Positions 18,268 through 27,550 of a stretch of DNA of 64,000 bases are shown here, piece by piece. The stretch's first letter is position 1. Each line of letters opens with the position of its first letter. The notes beneath the pieces are model-generated. The model ran no database searches. It was not told where the DNA came from and saw nothing but the letters and a program-made list of their open reading frames with translations. Position numbers and translations under genes: made by a program. The stretch comes from Serratia bockelmannii (lineage in GTDB: Bacteria > Pseudomonadota > Gammaproteobacteria > Enterobacterales > Enterobacteriaceae). The stretch covers positions 186,001-250,000 of the forward strand of contig NZ_VOUX01000005.1 of the NCBI RefSeq assembly GCF_008011855.1, in the 5' to 3' direction.

Positions 18268-18828
18268 ATGACGTATCAACAGGCCGGGCGTCTCGCCATT
18301 TTGAAACGCATTCTCGGATGGGTGGTTTTTATCCCGGCGTTGCTGTCGACGCTGATTTCCGTGCTGGGTTTTATCTATCAGCACAGTGAAAAAACCAAGG
18401 GCATCAACGCAGTGATGCTGGATTTTGTCCACGTGATGGTGGACATGGTGCGTTTCAACACGCCGTTCCTGAACCTTTTCTGGTACAACTCACCGGTGCC
18501 TGACGTGGATAAAAGCCTGTTCAGCGGCGCCAATCTGATGTTCATCATCATCTATATTCTGATTTTCGTCGGGCTGGCGCTGCAGGCCTCCGGCGCGCGC
18601 ATGTCGCGTCAGGTCAAGTTCATCCGCGAAGGGTTAGAAGACCAGATGATCCTGGAGCAGGCCAAGGGCAGCGAAGGGCACACGCGCCAACAGCTTGAGG
18701 AGCGCATTACGCTGCCGCACCACACCATCTTCCTGCAATACTTCCCGCTGTACATCCTGCCTATCGTGATTGCGGTGATCGCCTGGTTCGTGATCCGCCT
18801 GTTGGGGCAGTTGGCCGGCGCGGCCTGA
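18268..18828 (+). CDS. yniB: Conserved inner-membrane protein YniB
   Basis: This 186-residue protein matches E. coli YniB along its length (MTYQQAGRLAILKRILGWVVFIPAL, NTPFLNLFWYNSP, LPHHTIFLQYF). Three hydrophobic segments are visible (about 14-36, 88-106 and 155-180). AAGGGGA eight bases before the ATG supports the start. Function is unknown. It is convergent with yniA, as in E. coli. Confidence 0.92.
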   Translation: MTYQQAGRLAILKRILGWVVFIPALLSTLISVLGFIYQHSEKTKGINAVMLDFVHVMVDMVRFNTPFLNLFWYNSPVPDVDKSLFSGANLMFIIIYILIFVGLALQASGARMSRQVKFIREGLEDQMILEQAKGSEGHTRQQLEERITLPHHTIFLQYFPLYILPIVIAVIAWFVIRLLGQLAGAA

Positions 18829-18837
18829 ACCATGATC

Positions 18838-18857
18838 GGGGCGCCGCACGGCGCCCC
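18838..18857. terminator. Hairpin between convergent yniB and yniA
   Basis: GGGGCGCC-GCAC-GGCGCCCC is a perfect eight-base stem between the two stop codons. It lacks a T-run on either side. Confidence 0.45.
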
Positions 18858-18863
18858 GGTACG

Positions 18864-19733
18864 TTACGACGCCTCGGGCTGCAGCAGCGCCTCCACCGCG
18901 CGTTGGGCAGCCACCAAATGCTGGCCGCCGAACAGATTGCTGCGGTTGAGCAGGTAGTACAGCTGATACAGCGGCTGGCGTTCGATAAATCCGGCCCCCA
19001 GCGGCCACACGCTCTGATAGCCGTCGTAGATCTGCGGCGGCAGCTCCGGATACAGCGGCAGCATCGCCAAATCGCACTCTCTGTCGCCCCAGTAGCTGGC
19101 CGGATCGAACAGGATCGGCCCGTTGGCGGTCATCGCGCAGTTGCCCGGCCACAGGTTTCCGTGCAGCAGGGAAGGCTGCGGCTGGTGATGCTGCAAGCGC
19201 AGATACACCCGATCGACGATGTCGTCGATGTCGCCGAAGGTCATGCCTTTTTCCGCCGCCAGCTGCAGCTGCCAGCCGATGCGCTGCTCGGCGAAGAATT
19301 CCGACCAGCGGCGTTGCCAGGCGTTGGGTTGCGGGGTGGTGGTCAAATCGCTGTCGAAGTCGAGACCGAACTGCGGTTGCTCGCTCCACTGGTGCAGATG
19401 CGCCAGTTGTTGCCCCAGGCAGTAGGCGCCGTGGGCGTCGAGGGGTTTCAACTGCTGATACTCCAGCAGCAGGAAGCTGTAGTCGCGATCGCTGCCGACG
19501 CCATACACTTCCGGTACCCGCACGCTTTTGCTGCGCGCCAGCAACGCCAGCTGATCGGCCTCGGCGGTGAATATCGGCAGTTGCTCACGGGCGTCGCATT
19601 TCACGAACACCTCGTTGTCACCGTAACTCACGCGCCACGCCGGGTGAATGTCGCCCCCGGGCAGTTCAATCCTTTCGCGTATCTCTGCGCTGCCAAGATG
19701 TTCACTTAACAGACGGCTAACGGCTTGCCACAT
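18864..19733 (-). CDS. yniA: Fructosamine-kinase family protein YniA
   Basis: This 289-residue protein has an aminoglycoside-phosphotransferase/protein-kinase-like fold. The catalytic loop LLHGNLWPGNC and the metal site DPASYWGDRECDLAML are intact. Members phosphorylate fructosamines or ribulosamines on glycated proteins as part of deglycation; E. coli YniA is a close homologue. The ATP-binding N-lobe is marked by VFVKCDAREQLPIF. The exact substrate is not shown by the sequence. Confidence 0.92.
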   Translation of the reverse strand: MWQAVSRLLSEHLGSAEIRERIELPGGDIHPAWRVSYGDNEVFVKCDAREQLPIFTAEADQLALLARSKSVRVPEVYGVGSDRDYSFLLLEYQQLKPLDAHGAYCLGQQLAHLHQWSEQPQFGLDFDSDLTTTPQPNAWQRRWSEFFAEQRIGWQLQLAAEKGMTFGDIDDIVDRVYLRLQHHQPQPSLLHGNLWPGNCAMTANGPILFDPASYWGDRECDLAMLPLYPELPPQIYDGYQSVWPLGAGFIERQPLYQLYYLLNRSNLFGGQHLVAAQRAVEALLQPEAS

Positions 19734-19934
19734 GGTATTTCCCCCTCTGTGCTGCCTGATAATTCATTAGGTTAGCGTCTTTCCCGTGGTGAAAACACGA
19801 CGCGGCGCACAGCCGGCGTCAAAGGCGGCGATTTTTTCAGCGCCTCGCCAGCTCAAAGTATATACCCTATTGATTAATTTAAGCGCAATACCGATTGCAA
19901 CTTGATGACAACGGATAAGCCAGCGGAGGAATAG

Positions 19935-19959
19935 GATGCGGCGGGCACACCGCCGCATC
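19935..19959 (-). terminator. Hairpin downstream of the yfe operon
   Basis: GATGCGGCGG and CCGCCGCATC form a perfect ten-base stem with a five-base loop, 10 bases past the yfeD stop. There is no long T-run, so it may instead stabilise the mRNA 3' end. Confidence 0.5.
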
Positions 19960-19969
19960 AGAGGGGCGT

Positions 19970-20824
19970 TTAACTGCCCATCGGGGCGTTTTGGTTACCC
20001 TGTAACGGGCGCAGCTTGCTGTACAACAAGGCGACAACGAACAGCACGGCCTGCACGATGACGATACAGGGCCCGGTGGCGCCGTCGATGTGGAAGCTGA
20101 TCAGGGTGCCGAGCACGCAAGAGAACACCGACACCACCGTTGCCACCATCAGCATGCGATCAAACCGGCGGCACAGCATAAAGGCGATGATGCCGGGGGC
20201 GATCAGCATGGCGATCACCAGGATCACCCCCACGGCCTGCAGCGAGGCGACGATGGTCATCGCCAGCAGGCAAAGCAGCCCGTAGTGCAGCAGCTTGACC
20301 GGCAGGCCAATCACCCGGGCGTGGTGCGGGTCGAAACAGTACAGCATGAAGTCTTTGCGCTTGAGCAACACCACCGCCAGGGTGATGCCGGCAATCAGCA
20401 GGGTTTGCTTGAGCTCGCCGTCGGTGATGCCCAGCATGTTGCCGAACAGAATGTGGCTTAGGTGTTGGTCGGTGTCGATGCGCGAGAACAGCACCAGGCC
20501 GAAGGCGAACATGCCGGAAAAGACGATGCCCATCACCGTGTCTTCTTTCACCCGGCTGTTCTCTTTCAGGTAGCCGGTGGCCACCGCGCAAAAGATGCCG
20601 GAGAGGAAGGCGCCGATCGCCAGCGGGATGCCGACCACGAACGCCACCACGATGCCGGGCAGTACCGCGTGCGAGATGGCGTCGCCCATCAGCGACCAGC
20701 CTTTGAGCACCAGATAGCAGGAGAGCACGGCGCACACTACGCCGGTGACGATGGCGGCGACGATCGCCCGCTGCATGAACGGGTAGGCGAAGGGTTCGCT
20801 GAGCAGTTGATACAGGGTGTCCAT
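19970..20824 (-). CDS. yfeD: Manganese/iron ABC transporter permease YfeD (SitD)
   Basis: This 284-residue, largely hydrophobic permease belongs to the ABC-3 (metal) family, with the conserved LKGWSLMGDAISHAVLPG and about eight transmembrane segments. The frame runs open far upstream, but the start is the ATG at 20824 (MDTLYQLLSEPFAYPFM), which overlaps the yfeC stop by one base (TGATG). With YfeC it forms the membrane channel for Mn2+/Fe2+. It is the last gene of yfeABCD. Confidence 0.93.
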   Translation of the reverse strand: MDTLYQLLSEPFAYPFMQRAIVAAIVTGVVCAVLSCYLVLKGWSLMGDAISHAVLPGIVVAFVVGIPLAIGAFLSGIFCAVATGYLKENSRVKEDTVMGIVFSGMFAFGLVLFSRIDTDQHLSHILFGNMLGITDGELKQTLLIAGITLAVVLLKRKDFMLYCFDPHHARVIGLPVKLLHYGLLCLLAMTIVASLQAVGVILVIAMLIAPGIIAFMLCRRFDRMLMVATVVSVFSCVLGTLISFHIDGATGPCIVIVQAVLFVVALLYSKLRPLQGNQNAPMGS

Positions 20825-21684
20825 CAGCGGCCTCCGGTTTGCGAATGCGCCACACGGCGCCGGGACGCCAGCAGGCCGTGTTTCGGCGCGAAGAAGAACG
20901 CCGCCAGGAACACCAGCGTTTGCAGGGTGACGATCACCCCGCCGGTGGCGCCATCGAGGAAGAAACTCAGGTAGGCGCCGATGCCGCTGGTCAATGCGCC
21001 GATGATGATGGCGATGATCACCAGCCGGCTGAAGCGGTCGGTCAGCAGATAGGCGGTGGCGCCCGGCGTGATCACCATGGCGATCACCAAAATGGCGCCG
21101 ACGGTTTGCAGCGCGGCGACGGTGCAGGCGCTGAGCAGGGTGAAGAACAGGATCTTCAGCTTCAGCGGCGACAGGCCGATCGATACCGCGTGGCTTTCGT
21201 CGAAGAACACCGCCAGCAGGTCTTTCCACACCAGACACAGGATCAGCAGCGAAACGCCGATGATGATTTCCACCTGCAGCACGTCTTCGTCGGCGATGCC
21301 GAGGATATTGCCGAAGATGATCGACTGTACGTTGACCGAGGTGGGGTTGAGCGACACGATCAGCAGGCCGACGGCGAAGAAGGTGGAGAAGATGAAGCCG
21401 ATGATGGCGTCTTCGCGCAGGCGGGTGATGTGGCGCACCAGCGTCATCGCCAGCGCCGCCAGCATGCCGGTAAAGAAGGCGCCGGCGGCGTAGGGCAGGC
21501 CGAGGGCGTAGGCGCCGGCCACGCCGGGCACCACCGAGTGCGACAGCGCATCGCCCATCAACGACCATCCCTTCAGCATCAGATAGGCGGACAGGAACGC
21601 GCAGGCGGCGCCGACGATGGCGCTGACCCAGATGGCTTTCACCATGTAGTTATAACTGAAAGGTTGCAGCAGAAGGTCCAGCAT
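20824..21684 (-). CDS. yfeC: Manganese/iron ABC transporter permease YfeC (SitC)
   Basis: This 286-residue ABC-3 permease is paralogous to YfeD (shared LKGWSLMGDALSHSVVPG). The N-terminus [19 protein letters not shown] matches Yersinia YfeC. Stop and start codons overlap with both neighbours, indicating translational coupling. It works with YfeD, ATPase YfeB and binding protein YfeA in high-affinity uptake of manganese and ferrous iron. Confidence 0.93.
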   Translation of the reverse strand: MLDLLLQPFSYNYMVKAIWVSAIVGAACAFLSAYLMLKGWSLMGDALSHSVVPGVAGAYALGLPYAAGAFFTGMLAALAMTLVRHITRLREDAIIGFIFSTFFAVGLLIVSLNPTSVNVQSIIFGNILGIADEDVLQVEIIIGVSLLILCLVWKDLLAVFFDESHAVSIGLSPLKLKILFFTLLSACTVAALQTVGAILVIAMVITPGATAYLLTDRFSRLVIIAIIIGALTSGIGAYLSFFLDGATGGVIVTLQTLVFLAAFFFAPKHGLLASRRRVAHSQTGGR

Positions 21685-22574
21685 CAGGATTGTTTCTCCC
21701 TGGCCTGGCTGTTGGCCGGCGGATCGCTTTTGGTGTGGCCGTAGAACACCGCCGGGCGCTCATCGTCGGTCAACACCGTAACGGTGCGCGGATCGTTGTC
21801 GTCGTGCAGGTCCGGGCCTGAGAGGTTGATATGGCGCAGCACGCCGCCGAATGCCTGCTCCAGGTTGCTCTGCGTGAAGGTGGTTTCGGTTGGGCCGGCG
21901 GCCAGCACCGTGCGGTTGATGAGGATCACCCGATCGCAAAACTCCGGCACGCTGCCGAGGTTGTGGGTGGAGACCAGGATCAGATGCCCCTCGTCGCGCA
22001 ATGCGCGCAGCAGCTCGATAATGGCATTCTCGGTTTTCACATCCACGCCGGTGAACGGTTCATCCAGCAGCAGCACGGTGCCCTGTTGCGCCAGCGCGCG
22101 CGCCAGAAACACGCGCTTTTTCTGGCCGCCGGACAGCTCGCCGATCTGCCGACCGCGCAGCTCGCTGAGGCCGACGCGCTCCAGCGCCTTGTCAACCCGC
22201 AACCGGTCCTCTCGCGACGGAATGCGCAGGAAATTCATCTTGCCGTAGCGGCCCATCATCACCACGTCTTCCACCAGCACCGGGAAGTTCCAGTCGACGT
22301 CCTCGGTCTGCGGCACGTAGGCGATCAGGTTCTTTTTCAGCGCGTCCGCTACCGGTTTGTCGCTGAGCGACACCCGGCCGCTGGTGGGCCTGACCAGGCC
22401 CATGATGCTTTTGAACAACGTCGATTTACCGCTGCCGTTGACGCCGACCAGTGCGCAGATCGAACCGCCGCTCAGGGTAAAGCTGGCGTTGTGAATGGCG
22501 GTGTGTCCGTTGTTGTAGGTCACGGTGACGTCGTCCACGTTCAATTCAGGGCGGACAAACGGTTCATGGGTCAT
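21684..22574 (-). CDS. yfeB: Manganese/iron ABC transporter ATPase YfeB (SitB)
   Basis: This 296-residue ATPase carries Walker [10 protein letters not shown], signature [15 protein letters not shown], Walker [13 protein letters not shown] and the H-loop VSTHNLG. It overlaps yfeA by four bases (ATGA) and yfeC by one. A C-terminal tail of about 50 residues (after [12 protein letters not shown]) extends beyond the ABC core, as in Yersinia YfeB. It powers metal import through YfeCD. Confidence 0.94.
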   Translation of the reverse strand: MTHEPFVRPELNVDDVTVTYNNGHTAIHNASFTLSGGSICALVGVNGSGKSTLFKSIMGLVRPTSGRVSLSDKPVADALKKNLIAYVPQTEDVDWNFPVLVEDVVMMGRYGKMNFLRIPSREDRLRVDKALERVGLSELRGRQIGELSGGQKKRVFLARALAQQGTVLLLDEPFTGVDVKTENAIIELLRALRDEGHLILVSTHNLGSVPEFCDRVILINRTVLAAGPTETTFTQSNLEQAFGGVLRHINLSGPDLHDDNDPRTVTVLTDDERPAVFYGHTKSDPPANSQAREKQS

Positions 22575-23515
22575 TGATCGAATCCTTTGGCGATGGTTTG
22601 CACGGTGGTGTTAAGCAGGTCGATATAGGTCGGCACCGGGCCGTCGCGGGTGGACAGCGAATCCACGTACAGCACGCCGCCGTATTTGGCGCCGGTTTCT
22701 TTCGCTACCTGCTTGGCCGGCTTGTCGGAAATGGTGCTTTCGCTGAACACCACCGGAATATGGTGGGCGCGCACCGCGTCGATTACCCGGCGCACCTGCT
22801 GCGGCGAACCTTGCTCATCGGCGTTGATCGGCCACAGATAGACTTCTTTCAGCTGATAGTCCTGCGCCAGGTAGCTGAAAGCGCCTTCGCTGGTCACCAG
22901 CCAACGCTGTGCGGTCGGAATGCGCGCCAGGCGTTCGCGCAGTGGGGCGTCCAGTGCGCCGATTTTCTCTGCGTAGGCTTTGGCGTTGCGGTTATAGGTT
23001 TCCGCATGTGCCGGATCGTGCTCCACCAGGGCTTTGCGAATGTTCTCGATGTACACCAGCGCGTTGCTTGGCGACATCCAGGCATGCGGGTTCGGGTTGC
23101 CGTTATACGGCCCTTCGCGGATCGGCAGCGGGGTGATGCCTTCGGTCACAACCGCCGCCGGCACCTGTTTGATGTTTTCGAAGAAGCGCTGGAACCAACG
23201 TTCCAGGTTCATGCCGTTCCACAGGATCAGGTCGGCGTGCTGCGCTTTGACGATGTCGCGCGGAGTCGGTTGATAGTCGTGGATCTCGGCGCCCGGCTTG
23301 GTGATGGATTCCACCACGGCGGCGTCACCGGCCACGTTCTGGGCAATGTCCTGAATGATGGTAAAGGTCGTCACCACGCGCAGCTTTTTATCCGCCAGCG
23401 CGTGTTGACTGACCAAGGCGGTGCCGAGCAGCAGGCAGGCGAGCGTGAAAGGGCGTAACAGTGCGGCAGCGCGGGAAGGGCGACTGCGACGAAAAGCGCT
23501 ACTTATCAATGGCAT
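22571..23515 (-). CDS. yfeA: Periplasmic manganese/iron-binding protein YfeA (SitA)
   Basis: This 314-residue cluster A-I metal-binding protein has a signal peptide ending near residue 41 (QHALA-DKK). The four metal ligands of the family are all present: His79 (EIHDYQP), His144 (NPHAWMSP), Glu210 (TSEGAFSYL) and Asp285 (YVDSLS). Sequence is very close to Yersinia YfeA. It is the first gene of the operon, with a Fur box just upstream, so expression should rise on iron depletion. An arginine-rich stretch before the hydrophobic core suggests the true start may be a later codon. Confidence 0.94.
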   Translation of the reverse strand: MPLISSAFRRSRPSRAAALLRPFTLACLLLGTALVSQHALADKKLRVVTTFTIIQDIAQNVAGDAAVVESITKPGAEIHDYQPTPRDIVKAQHADLILWNGMNLERWFQRFFENIKQVPAAVVTEGITPLPIREGPYNGNPNPHAWMSPSNALVYIENIRKALVEHDPAHAETYNRNAKAYAEKIGALDAPLRERLARIPTAQRWLVTSEGAFSYLAQDYQLKEVYLWPINADEQGSPQQVRRVIDAVRAHHIPVVFSESTISDKPAKQVAKETGAKYGGVLYVDSLSTRDGPVPTYIDLLNTTVQTIAKGFDQ

Positions 23516-23537
23516 GATGACGTCTCCTGGTTCAAAT

Positions 23538-23556
23538 GAAAATGATTATCAATATC
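23538..23556. promoter_or_regulatory. Fur box upstream of yfeABCD
   Basis: GAAAATGATTATCAATATC matches 16 of 19 positions of the Fur consensus GATAATGATAATCATTATC. It lies 23 bases before the yfeA start, so Fur-Fe would block initiation. Confidence 0.8.
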
Positions 23557-23646
23557 AATTGAAGCGAAGTCAAGCGTCACTTGCCCACCGCCGGCGGGGT
23601 ATTTCTCCAACTGAAAAAATAATACCGTCCGGGGAGTTATAGCATT

Positions 23647-23946
23647 TTATGTATCAGTATGTAACCGCTGAAGGTAGTCCTTACAGCTGCATATCGCCAC
23701 CTCCGGCTGTTTTCCCAATGCCAACTGCCCGAACCCCTGCGCCAGACGCTGTACATCCTCTTGATCCAGCACGGTTATAAACGCAAAACTGTTGCTGCCG
23801 AGCTCATGGTGAACGCCATTTTCGTCTGTCACCGACGTGACAAAACCTTCGCGCGTCAATTGCCCGGTCAGCTTCGCCAGGTCGGTTAATCCCGCTTCCT
23901 GATAGCGAAAAGTCACCACAAAGCAGTTTGTTGCAGATTGACTCAT
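23647..23946 (-). CDS. GhoS-like (DUF2622) small protein without a visible GhoT partner
   Basis: This 99-residue protein resembles E. coli GhoS, the RNase antitoxin that cleaves ghoT toxin mRNA: FVVTFRYQE, TSVTDENGVHHELGSNSFAFITVL and a C-terminal DYL line up with GhoS FVVSFDYP, VADEYGIPRQLNENSFAITTSL and DYF. The likeness comes from memory and is moderate. No short membrane toxin gene is found on either side. It could be a solitary GhoS, a regulator of another mRNA, or an unrelated ferredoxin-fold protein. Confidence 0.6.
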   Translation of the reverse strand: MSQSATNCFVVTFRYQEAGLTDLAKLTGQLTREGFVTSVTDENGVHHELGSNSFAFITVLDQEDVQRLAQGFGQLALGKQPEVAICSCKDYLQRLHTDT

Positions 23947-24055
23947 AAATCACCTCTTGGTATATGGATAGCTTGAGATTAGCCCAAAAAATTACTGCAG
24001 GTGTCCTTACAAGTTGTATATGCTACGCAACTCATTGAAAGGAGTGAGGGATTCT

Positions 24056-24721
24056 GTGAAAACAAAAATAGGTTGCCTTACGGCAATTTTGCTTTTGTCG
24101 GGGTGCGCCAAAGACCCACAAACGGCAAGCAATATTTCAGGCAGTGGCACAACGCGCGGCGGTTGGTTAAAACCCCCTCCGCAGGCACCGGTAAACCGCA
24201 CAGGCACCCCGGTTGCTTATAACGATTACATTCGTCAGGCCGCCAGCAACTACGGCGTTGACGAAACGCTGATTAAAGCGATTATTCAGGTGGAGTCCGG
24301 GTTTAACCCGAACGTGGTCAGCACCTCGAACGCAGTGGGATTGATGCAGCTTAAGGCTTCTACCGCCGGCCGCGACGCCTATCGCATGAAAGGACGAAAC
24401 GGGCAACCCAGCTCGCGTGAGCTGAAAGATCCGGCGGTCAATATTGATCTGGGAACGGCCTATATCAATATTCTTCAAAGCCAGCAGCTAGCCGGGATCA
24501 ACAACCCTCAGACTCTGCGTTATGCCACCATCGTTTCGTACGTGAACGGGGCGGGTGCCATGTTACGCACCTTCTCCTCGGACAAGCGTGTGGCGGTGAA
24601 TCGCATCAATCAGATGAGTCCGGACGAGTTTTATCAGCACATCCAGAAAAAGCACCCGGCACCGCAGGCGCCGCGCTATTTGTGGAAGGTGACCACCGCC
24701 TACCAGGCGATGTCGCAGTAA
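24056..24721 (+). CDS. Membrane-bound lytic murein transglycosylase, EmtA-like
   Basis: This 221-residue lipoprotein has a short signal with lipobox LLLSGC (Cys17). The SLT domain has catalytic Glu80 in IQVESGFNPN, followed by SNAVGLMQLKASTAGRDAY and YATIVSYVNGAGAMLRTF, as in E. coli EmtA. Such enzymes cut peptidoglycan glycan strands, forming 1,6-anhydro ends. The frame opens earlier, but the GTG at 24056 is preferred: GAGG lies six bases upstream and translation then begins with a perfect lipoprotein signal. Charged residues after Cys17 suggest outer-membrane sorting. A terminator follows. Confidence 0.87.
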   Translation: MKTKIGCLTAILLLSGCAKDPQTASNISGSGTTRGGWLKPPPQAPVNRTGTPVAYNDYIRQAASNYGVDETLIKAIIQVESGFNPNVVSTSNAVGLMQLKASTAGRDAYRMKGRNGQPSSRELKDPAVNIDLGTAYINILQSQQLAGINNPQTLRYATIVSYVNGAGAMLRTFSSDKRVAVNRINQMSPDEFYQHIQKKHPAPQAPRYLWKVTTAYQAMSQ

Positions 24722-24736
24722 CCCTCTCTTTTGTCG

Positions 24737-24769
24737 AATCGGCCGCTGAACGCGGCCGATTTTGTTTAT
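24737..24769 (+). terminator. Rho-independent terminator of the EmtA-like gene
   Basis: AATCGGCCGC and GCGGCCGATT form a ten-base stem with a five-base loop, followed by TTGTTT, 15 bases past the stop. Confidence 0.85.
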
Positions 24770-25028
24770 GGCGCCGCTTAAGAGCACGACGCACCTCTCA
24801 TTTTTCGTTATTTCCTCGCCGGTTATCAGAAAAACCGCACAAAAAGTTAAATTTACGTTAGCAGATAAATCTTTACGTTCATTCAATAAGTTACCGGTAA
24901 CATTTTTGCATTTGCTCGCATTCTGACCTTCAATAAATAGACAAATAAGTAACAAATTATTTTAAAAACCCGTATCGATCGCAAGGTTGCGGTTAAATAG
25001 TTGTGACTATCTTTGGATGGAATGTGAC
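24770..25028. other. Regulatory region of the gluconate-type dehydrogenase operon
   Basis: An AT-rich stretch without a gene. It holds a GntR-like palindrome at 24888-24903 and a weak ribosome binding site (GGA, 25019-25021) before the first ATG. No certain -35/-10 pair was identified. Confidence 0.5.
24888..24903. promoter_or_regulatory. Candidate GntR (gluconate repressor) operator
   Basis: AAGTTACCGGTAACAT contains the perfect 12-base palindrome GTTACCGGTAAC and matches the E. coli GntR consensus ATGTTA-N4-TAACAT at all but one conserved base. It lies 125 bases before the dehydrogenase operon and supports gluconate as substrate. Confidence 0.65.
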
Positions 25029-25754
25029 ATGTCGAATCATAAAACCAACAATTCGCGGCGCGATTTCTTGTTGAAATCGATGACCTTAATTCCTGCGGCG
25101 GTAATTGGTGGCAGTGGCGTTGGCGCGCTGACGGCACCGGCACCAGCGGTCGCGGCCCCGAACACTTCAACGCAGAACGATTACCAACCGACCTTTTTCA
25201 CCCCGGAAGAGTGGGCCTTCATCAGGGCCGCCGTCGCGCGCCTGATCCCGGCCGACGAACGCGGCCCTGGCGCACTGGAAGCCGGCGTGCCGGAGTTTAT
25301 CGATCGCCAGATGAATACCCCATACGCCACCGGCTCCATCTGGTACATGCAGGGGCCATTCAACCCCGATGTGCCGAAGGAGATGGGTTATCAGCTGCCG
25401 CTGGTGCCCAAGCAAATCTACAACCTCGGCATCAGTGACGCCGACGCCTACAGCAAGAAAACCGCCGGCAAGCCCTTCGCCGAACTGGATGGCGCACAGC
25501 AAGACGCCATGCTGCAAAAGTTCGAGTCCGGCGAGGCGGAGTTCCAGCAGCTGCCGTCGAAACTGTTCTTCTCCTATCTGTTGCAAAACACCCGCGAAGG
25601 TTTCTTCAGCGATCCTATCCATGGCGGCAACAAAGACATGGTGGGCTGGAAGCTGATTAATTTTCCGGGCGCGCGCGCCGATTTTATGGACTGGGTTGAG
25701 CGAGGGGAGCGTTATCCCTTCCCGCCGGTCTCGATTCGTGGGGAGAGGGGCTGA
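25029..25754 (+). CDS. Gluconate 2-dehydrogenase-type small (gamma) subunit
   Basis: This 241-residue protein of the gluconate 2-dehydrogenase subunit 3 family has an N-terminal twin-arginine signal ([11 protein letters not shown], residues 8-18). In this family it helps export the folded FAD subunit through the Tat pathway. [32 protein letters not shown] is the typical family core. The ATG at 25029 is chosen because it places the twin arginines at positions 10-11; upstream ATG 25017 is possible. The FAD subunit follows two bases later. Confidence 0.88.
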   Translation: MSNHKTNNSRRDFLLKSMTLIPAAVIGGSGVGALTAPAPAVAAPNTSTQNDYQPTFFTPEEWAFIRAAVARLIPADERGPGALEAGVPEFIDRQMNTPYATGSIWYMQGPFNPDVPKEMGYQLPLVPKQIYNLGISDADAYSKKTAGKPFAELDGAQQDAMLQKFESGEAEFQQLPSKLFFSYLLQNTREGFFSDPIHGGNKDMVGWKLINFPGARADFMDWVERGERYPFPPVSIRGERG

Positions 25755-25756
25755 TC

Positions 25757-27538
25757 ATGGCAACGGTAATGAAAAAAGTAGATGCGGTGATCGTCGGTTT
25801 CGGCTGGGTGGGCGCGATCATGGCCAAAGAGCTGACCGAGGCCGGCCTCAACGTGGTGGCGTTGGAGCGTGGCCCGATGCGCGACACCTATCCGGACGGT
25901 TCTTATCCGCAGGTGATCGACGAGCTGACCTATAACATCCGCCGCAAACTGTTCCAGGATCTGTCGAAAAGCACCGTCACCATTCGCCACAACAGCAGCC
26001 AGACCGCGGTGCCTTACCGCCAGCTGGCGGCGTTCCTGCCGGGCACCGGCGTTGGCGGTGCCGGCCTGCACTGGTCGGGCGTGCATTTTCGCGTCGATCC
26101 GATCGAACTGCGCATGCGCAGCCACTATGAAGAGCGCTACGGCAAAAACTTCATTCCGAAGGACATGACCATCCAGGACTTCGGCGTGACCTACGACGAG
26201 CTGGAACCGTTCTTCGATAAAGCGGAGAAAGTGTTCGGCACCTCCGGCACCGCCTGGACCATCAAAGGGCAGAAAGTGGCGCAGAAGGGCGGCAACCGCT
26301 TTGCGGCGGATCGTTCCAGCGACTTCCCGCTGCCGGCGCAGAAAAATACCTACTCCGCCCAGCTGTTCGAGAAAGCGGCGCTGGAGGTGGGTTATCACCC
26401 TTACAACCTGCCGTCCGCCAACACCTCGGACTCTTACACCAACCCGTACGGCGCGCAGATGGGCCCGTGCAACTTCTGCGGTTTCTGCAGCGGCTACGCC
26501 TGCTACATGTATTCCAAGGCCTCGCCGAACGTCAACATCTTGCCGGCGCTGCGCATGGAGAAACGTTTCGAGCTGCGCACCAACGCCAACGTGCTGAAGG
26601 TCAACCTGACCGACGACAAATCCCGCGCCACCGGCGTGAACTACGTCGATGCGCAGGGCCGCGAGATTGAACAGCCGGCCGATCTGGTGATCCTGGGCGC
26701 GTTCCAGTTCCACAACGTGCACCTGATGCTGCTGTCCGGCATCGGCAAGCCTTACGATCCGGTGACCGGCGAAGGCGTGGTCGGGCGCAACTTCGCCTAC
26801 CAGAACATGACCACCATCAAGGCGTTCTTCGATAAAGACGTGTTCACCAACCCGTTCATCGGCGCCGGCGGCAACGGCGTGGGCGTGGACGACTTCAACG
26901 CCGATAACTTCGACCATGCCAAAGAAGGCTTCGTCGGCGGTTCGCCGTTCTGGGTCAACCAGGCTGGCACCAAGCCGATCTCCGGCCTGCCGACGCCTCC
27001 GGGCACCCCGGCCTGGGGCAGCAAATGGAAAGCGGCGGTGGCGGATGCCTACACCCACCACGTTTCGATGGACGCCCACGGCGCGCACCAGTCGTACCGC
27101 AACAACTATCTGGATCTCGATCCCAACTACAAGAACGTCTTTGGCCAGCCGCTGCTGCGCATGACGTTCGACTGGCAGGAAAACGACATCAAGATGGCGC
27201 AGTTCATGTACGACAAGATGGCGCCGATCGCCAAGGCGATGAACCCGAAACTGATCGCCGGCAGCCCGAAAAACGCCAACAGCCACTTCGACACCACCAG
27301 CTACCAGACCACCCATATGAACGGCGGCGCGGTAATGGGGGAAGATCCGAAGACCAGCGCGGTCAACCGCTATCTGCAGAGCTGGGACGTGCACAACGTG
27401 TTCTCGATCGGCGCATCGGCCTTCCCGCAAGGGCTGGGCTACAACCCGACCGGCACCGTGGCGGCGCTGGCTTACTGGTCTGCCTGCGCCATTCGCGAGC
27501 AGTATCTGAAAAACCCAGGCCCATTGGTGCAGGCATAA
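25757..27538 (+). CDS. Gluconate 2-dehydrogenase-type FAD subunit (GMC oxidoreductase)
   Basis: This 593-residue flavoprotein has the N-terminal dinucleotide fold AVIVGFGWVGAIMAKELTEA with the acidic LERG, a GMC core (GVGGAGLHWSGVHFR) and the C-terminal SAFPQGLGYNPTGTV. A cysteine cluster C238, C241, C244 and C249 (CNFCGFCSGYAC) may hold an iron-sulfur cluster, as known in related FAD glucose dehydrogenases. It has no signal of its own, so it should travel with the Tat-tagged small subunit. The likely reaction is oxidation of gluconate to 2-ketogluconate in the periplasm; 2-ketogluconate as substrate is the main alternative. Confidence 0.88.
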   Translation: MATVMKKVDAVIVGFGWVGAIMAKELTEAGLNVVALERGPMRDTYPDGSYPQVIDELTYNIRRKLFQDLSKSTVTIRHNSSQTAVPYRQLAAFLPGTGVGGAGLHWSGVHFRVDPIELRMRSHYEERYGKNFIPKDMTIQDFGVTYDELEPFFDKAEKVFGTSGTAWTIKGQKVAQKGGNRFAADRSSDFPLPAQKNTYSAQLFEKAALEVGYHPYNLPSANTSDSYTNPYGAQMGPCNFCGFCSGYACYMYSKASPNVNILPALRMEKRFELRTNANVLKVNLTDDKSRATGVNYVDAQGREIEQPADLVILGAFQFHNVHLMLLSGIGKPYDPVTGEGVVGRNFAYQNMTTIKAFFDKDVFTNPFIGAGGNGVGVDDFNADNFDHAKEGFVGGSPFWVNQAGTKPISGLPTPPGTPAWGSKWKAAVADAYTHHVSMDAHGAHQSYRNNYLDLDPNYKNVFGQPLLRMTFDWQENDIKMAQFMYDKMAPIAKAMNPKLIAGSPKNANSHFDTTSYQTTHMNGGAVMGEDPKTSAVNRYLQSWDVHNVFSIGASAFPQGLGYNPTGTVAALAYWSACAIREQYLKNPGPLVQA

Positions 27539-27550
27539 GGACGGCGAACG

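Noticed and set aside
20824-21568. Long upstream extension of the yfeD frame through yfeC
   Set aside because: The extension is Arg/His-rich and overlaps yfeC entirely. The ATG at 20824 gives the family N-terminus and a TGATG junction.
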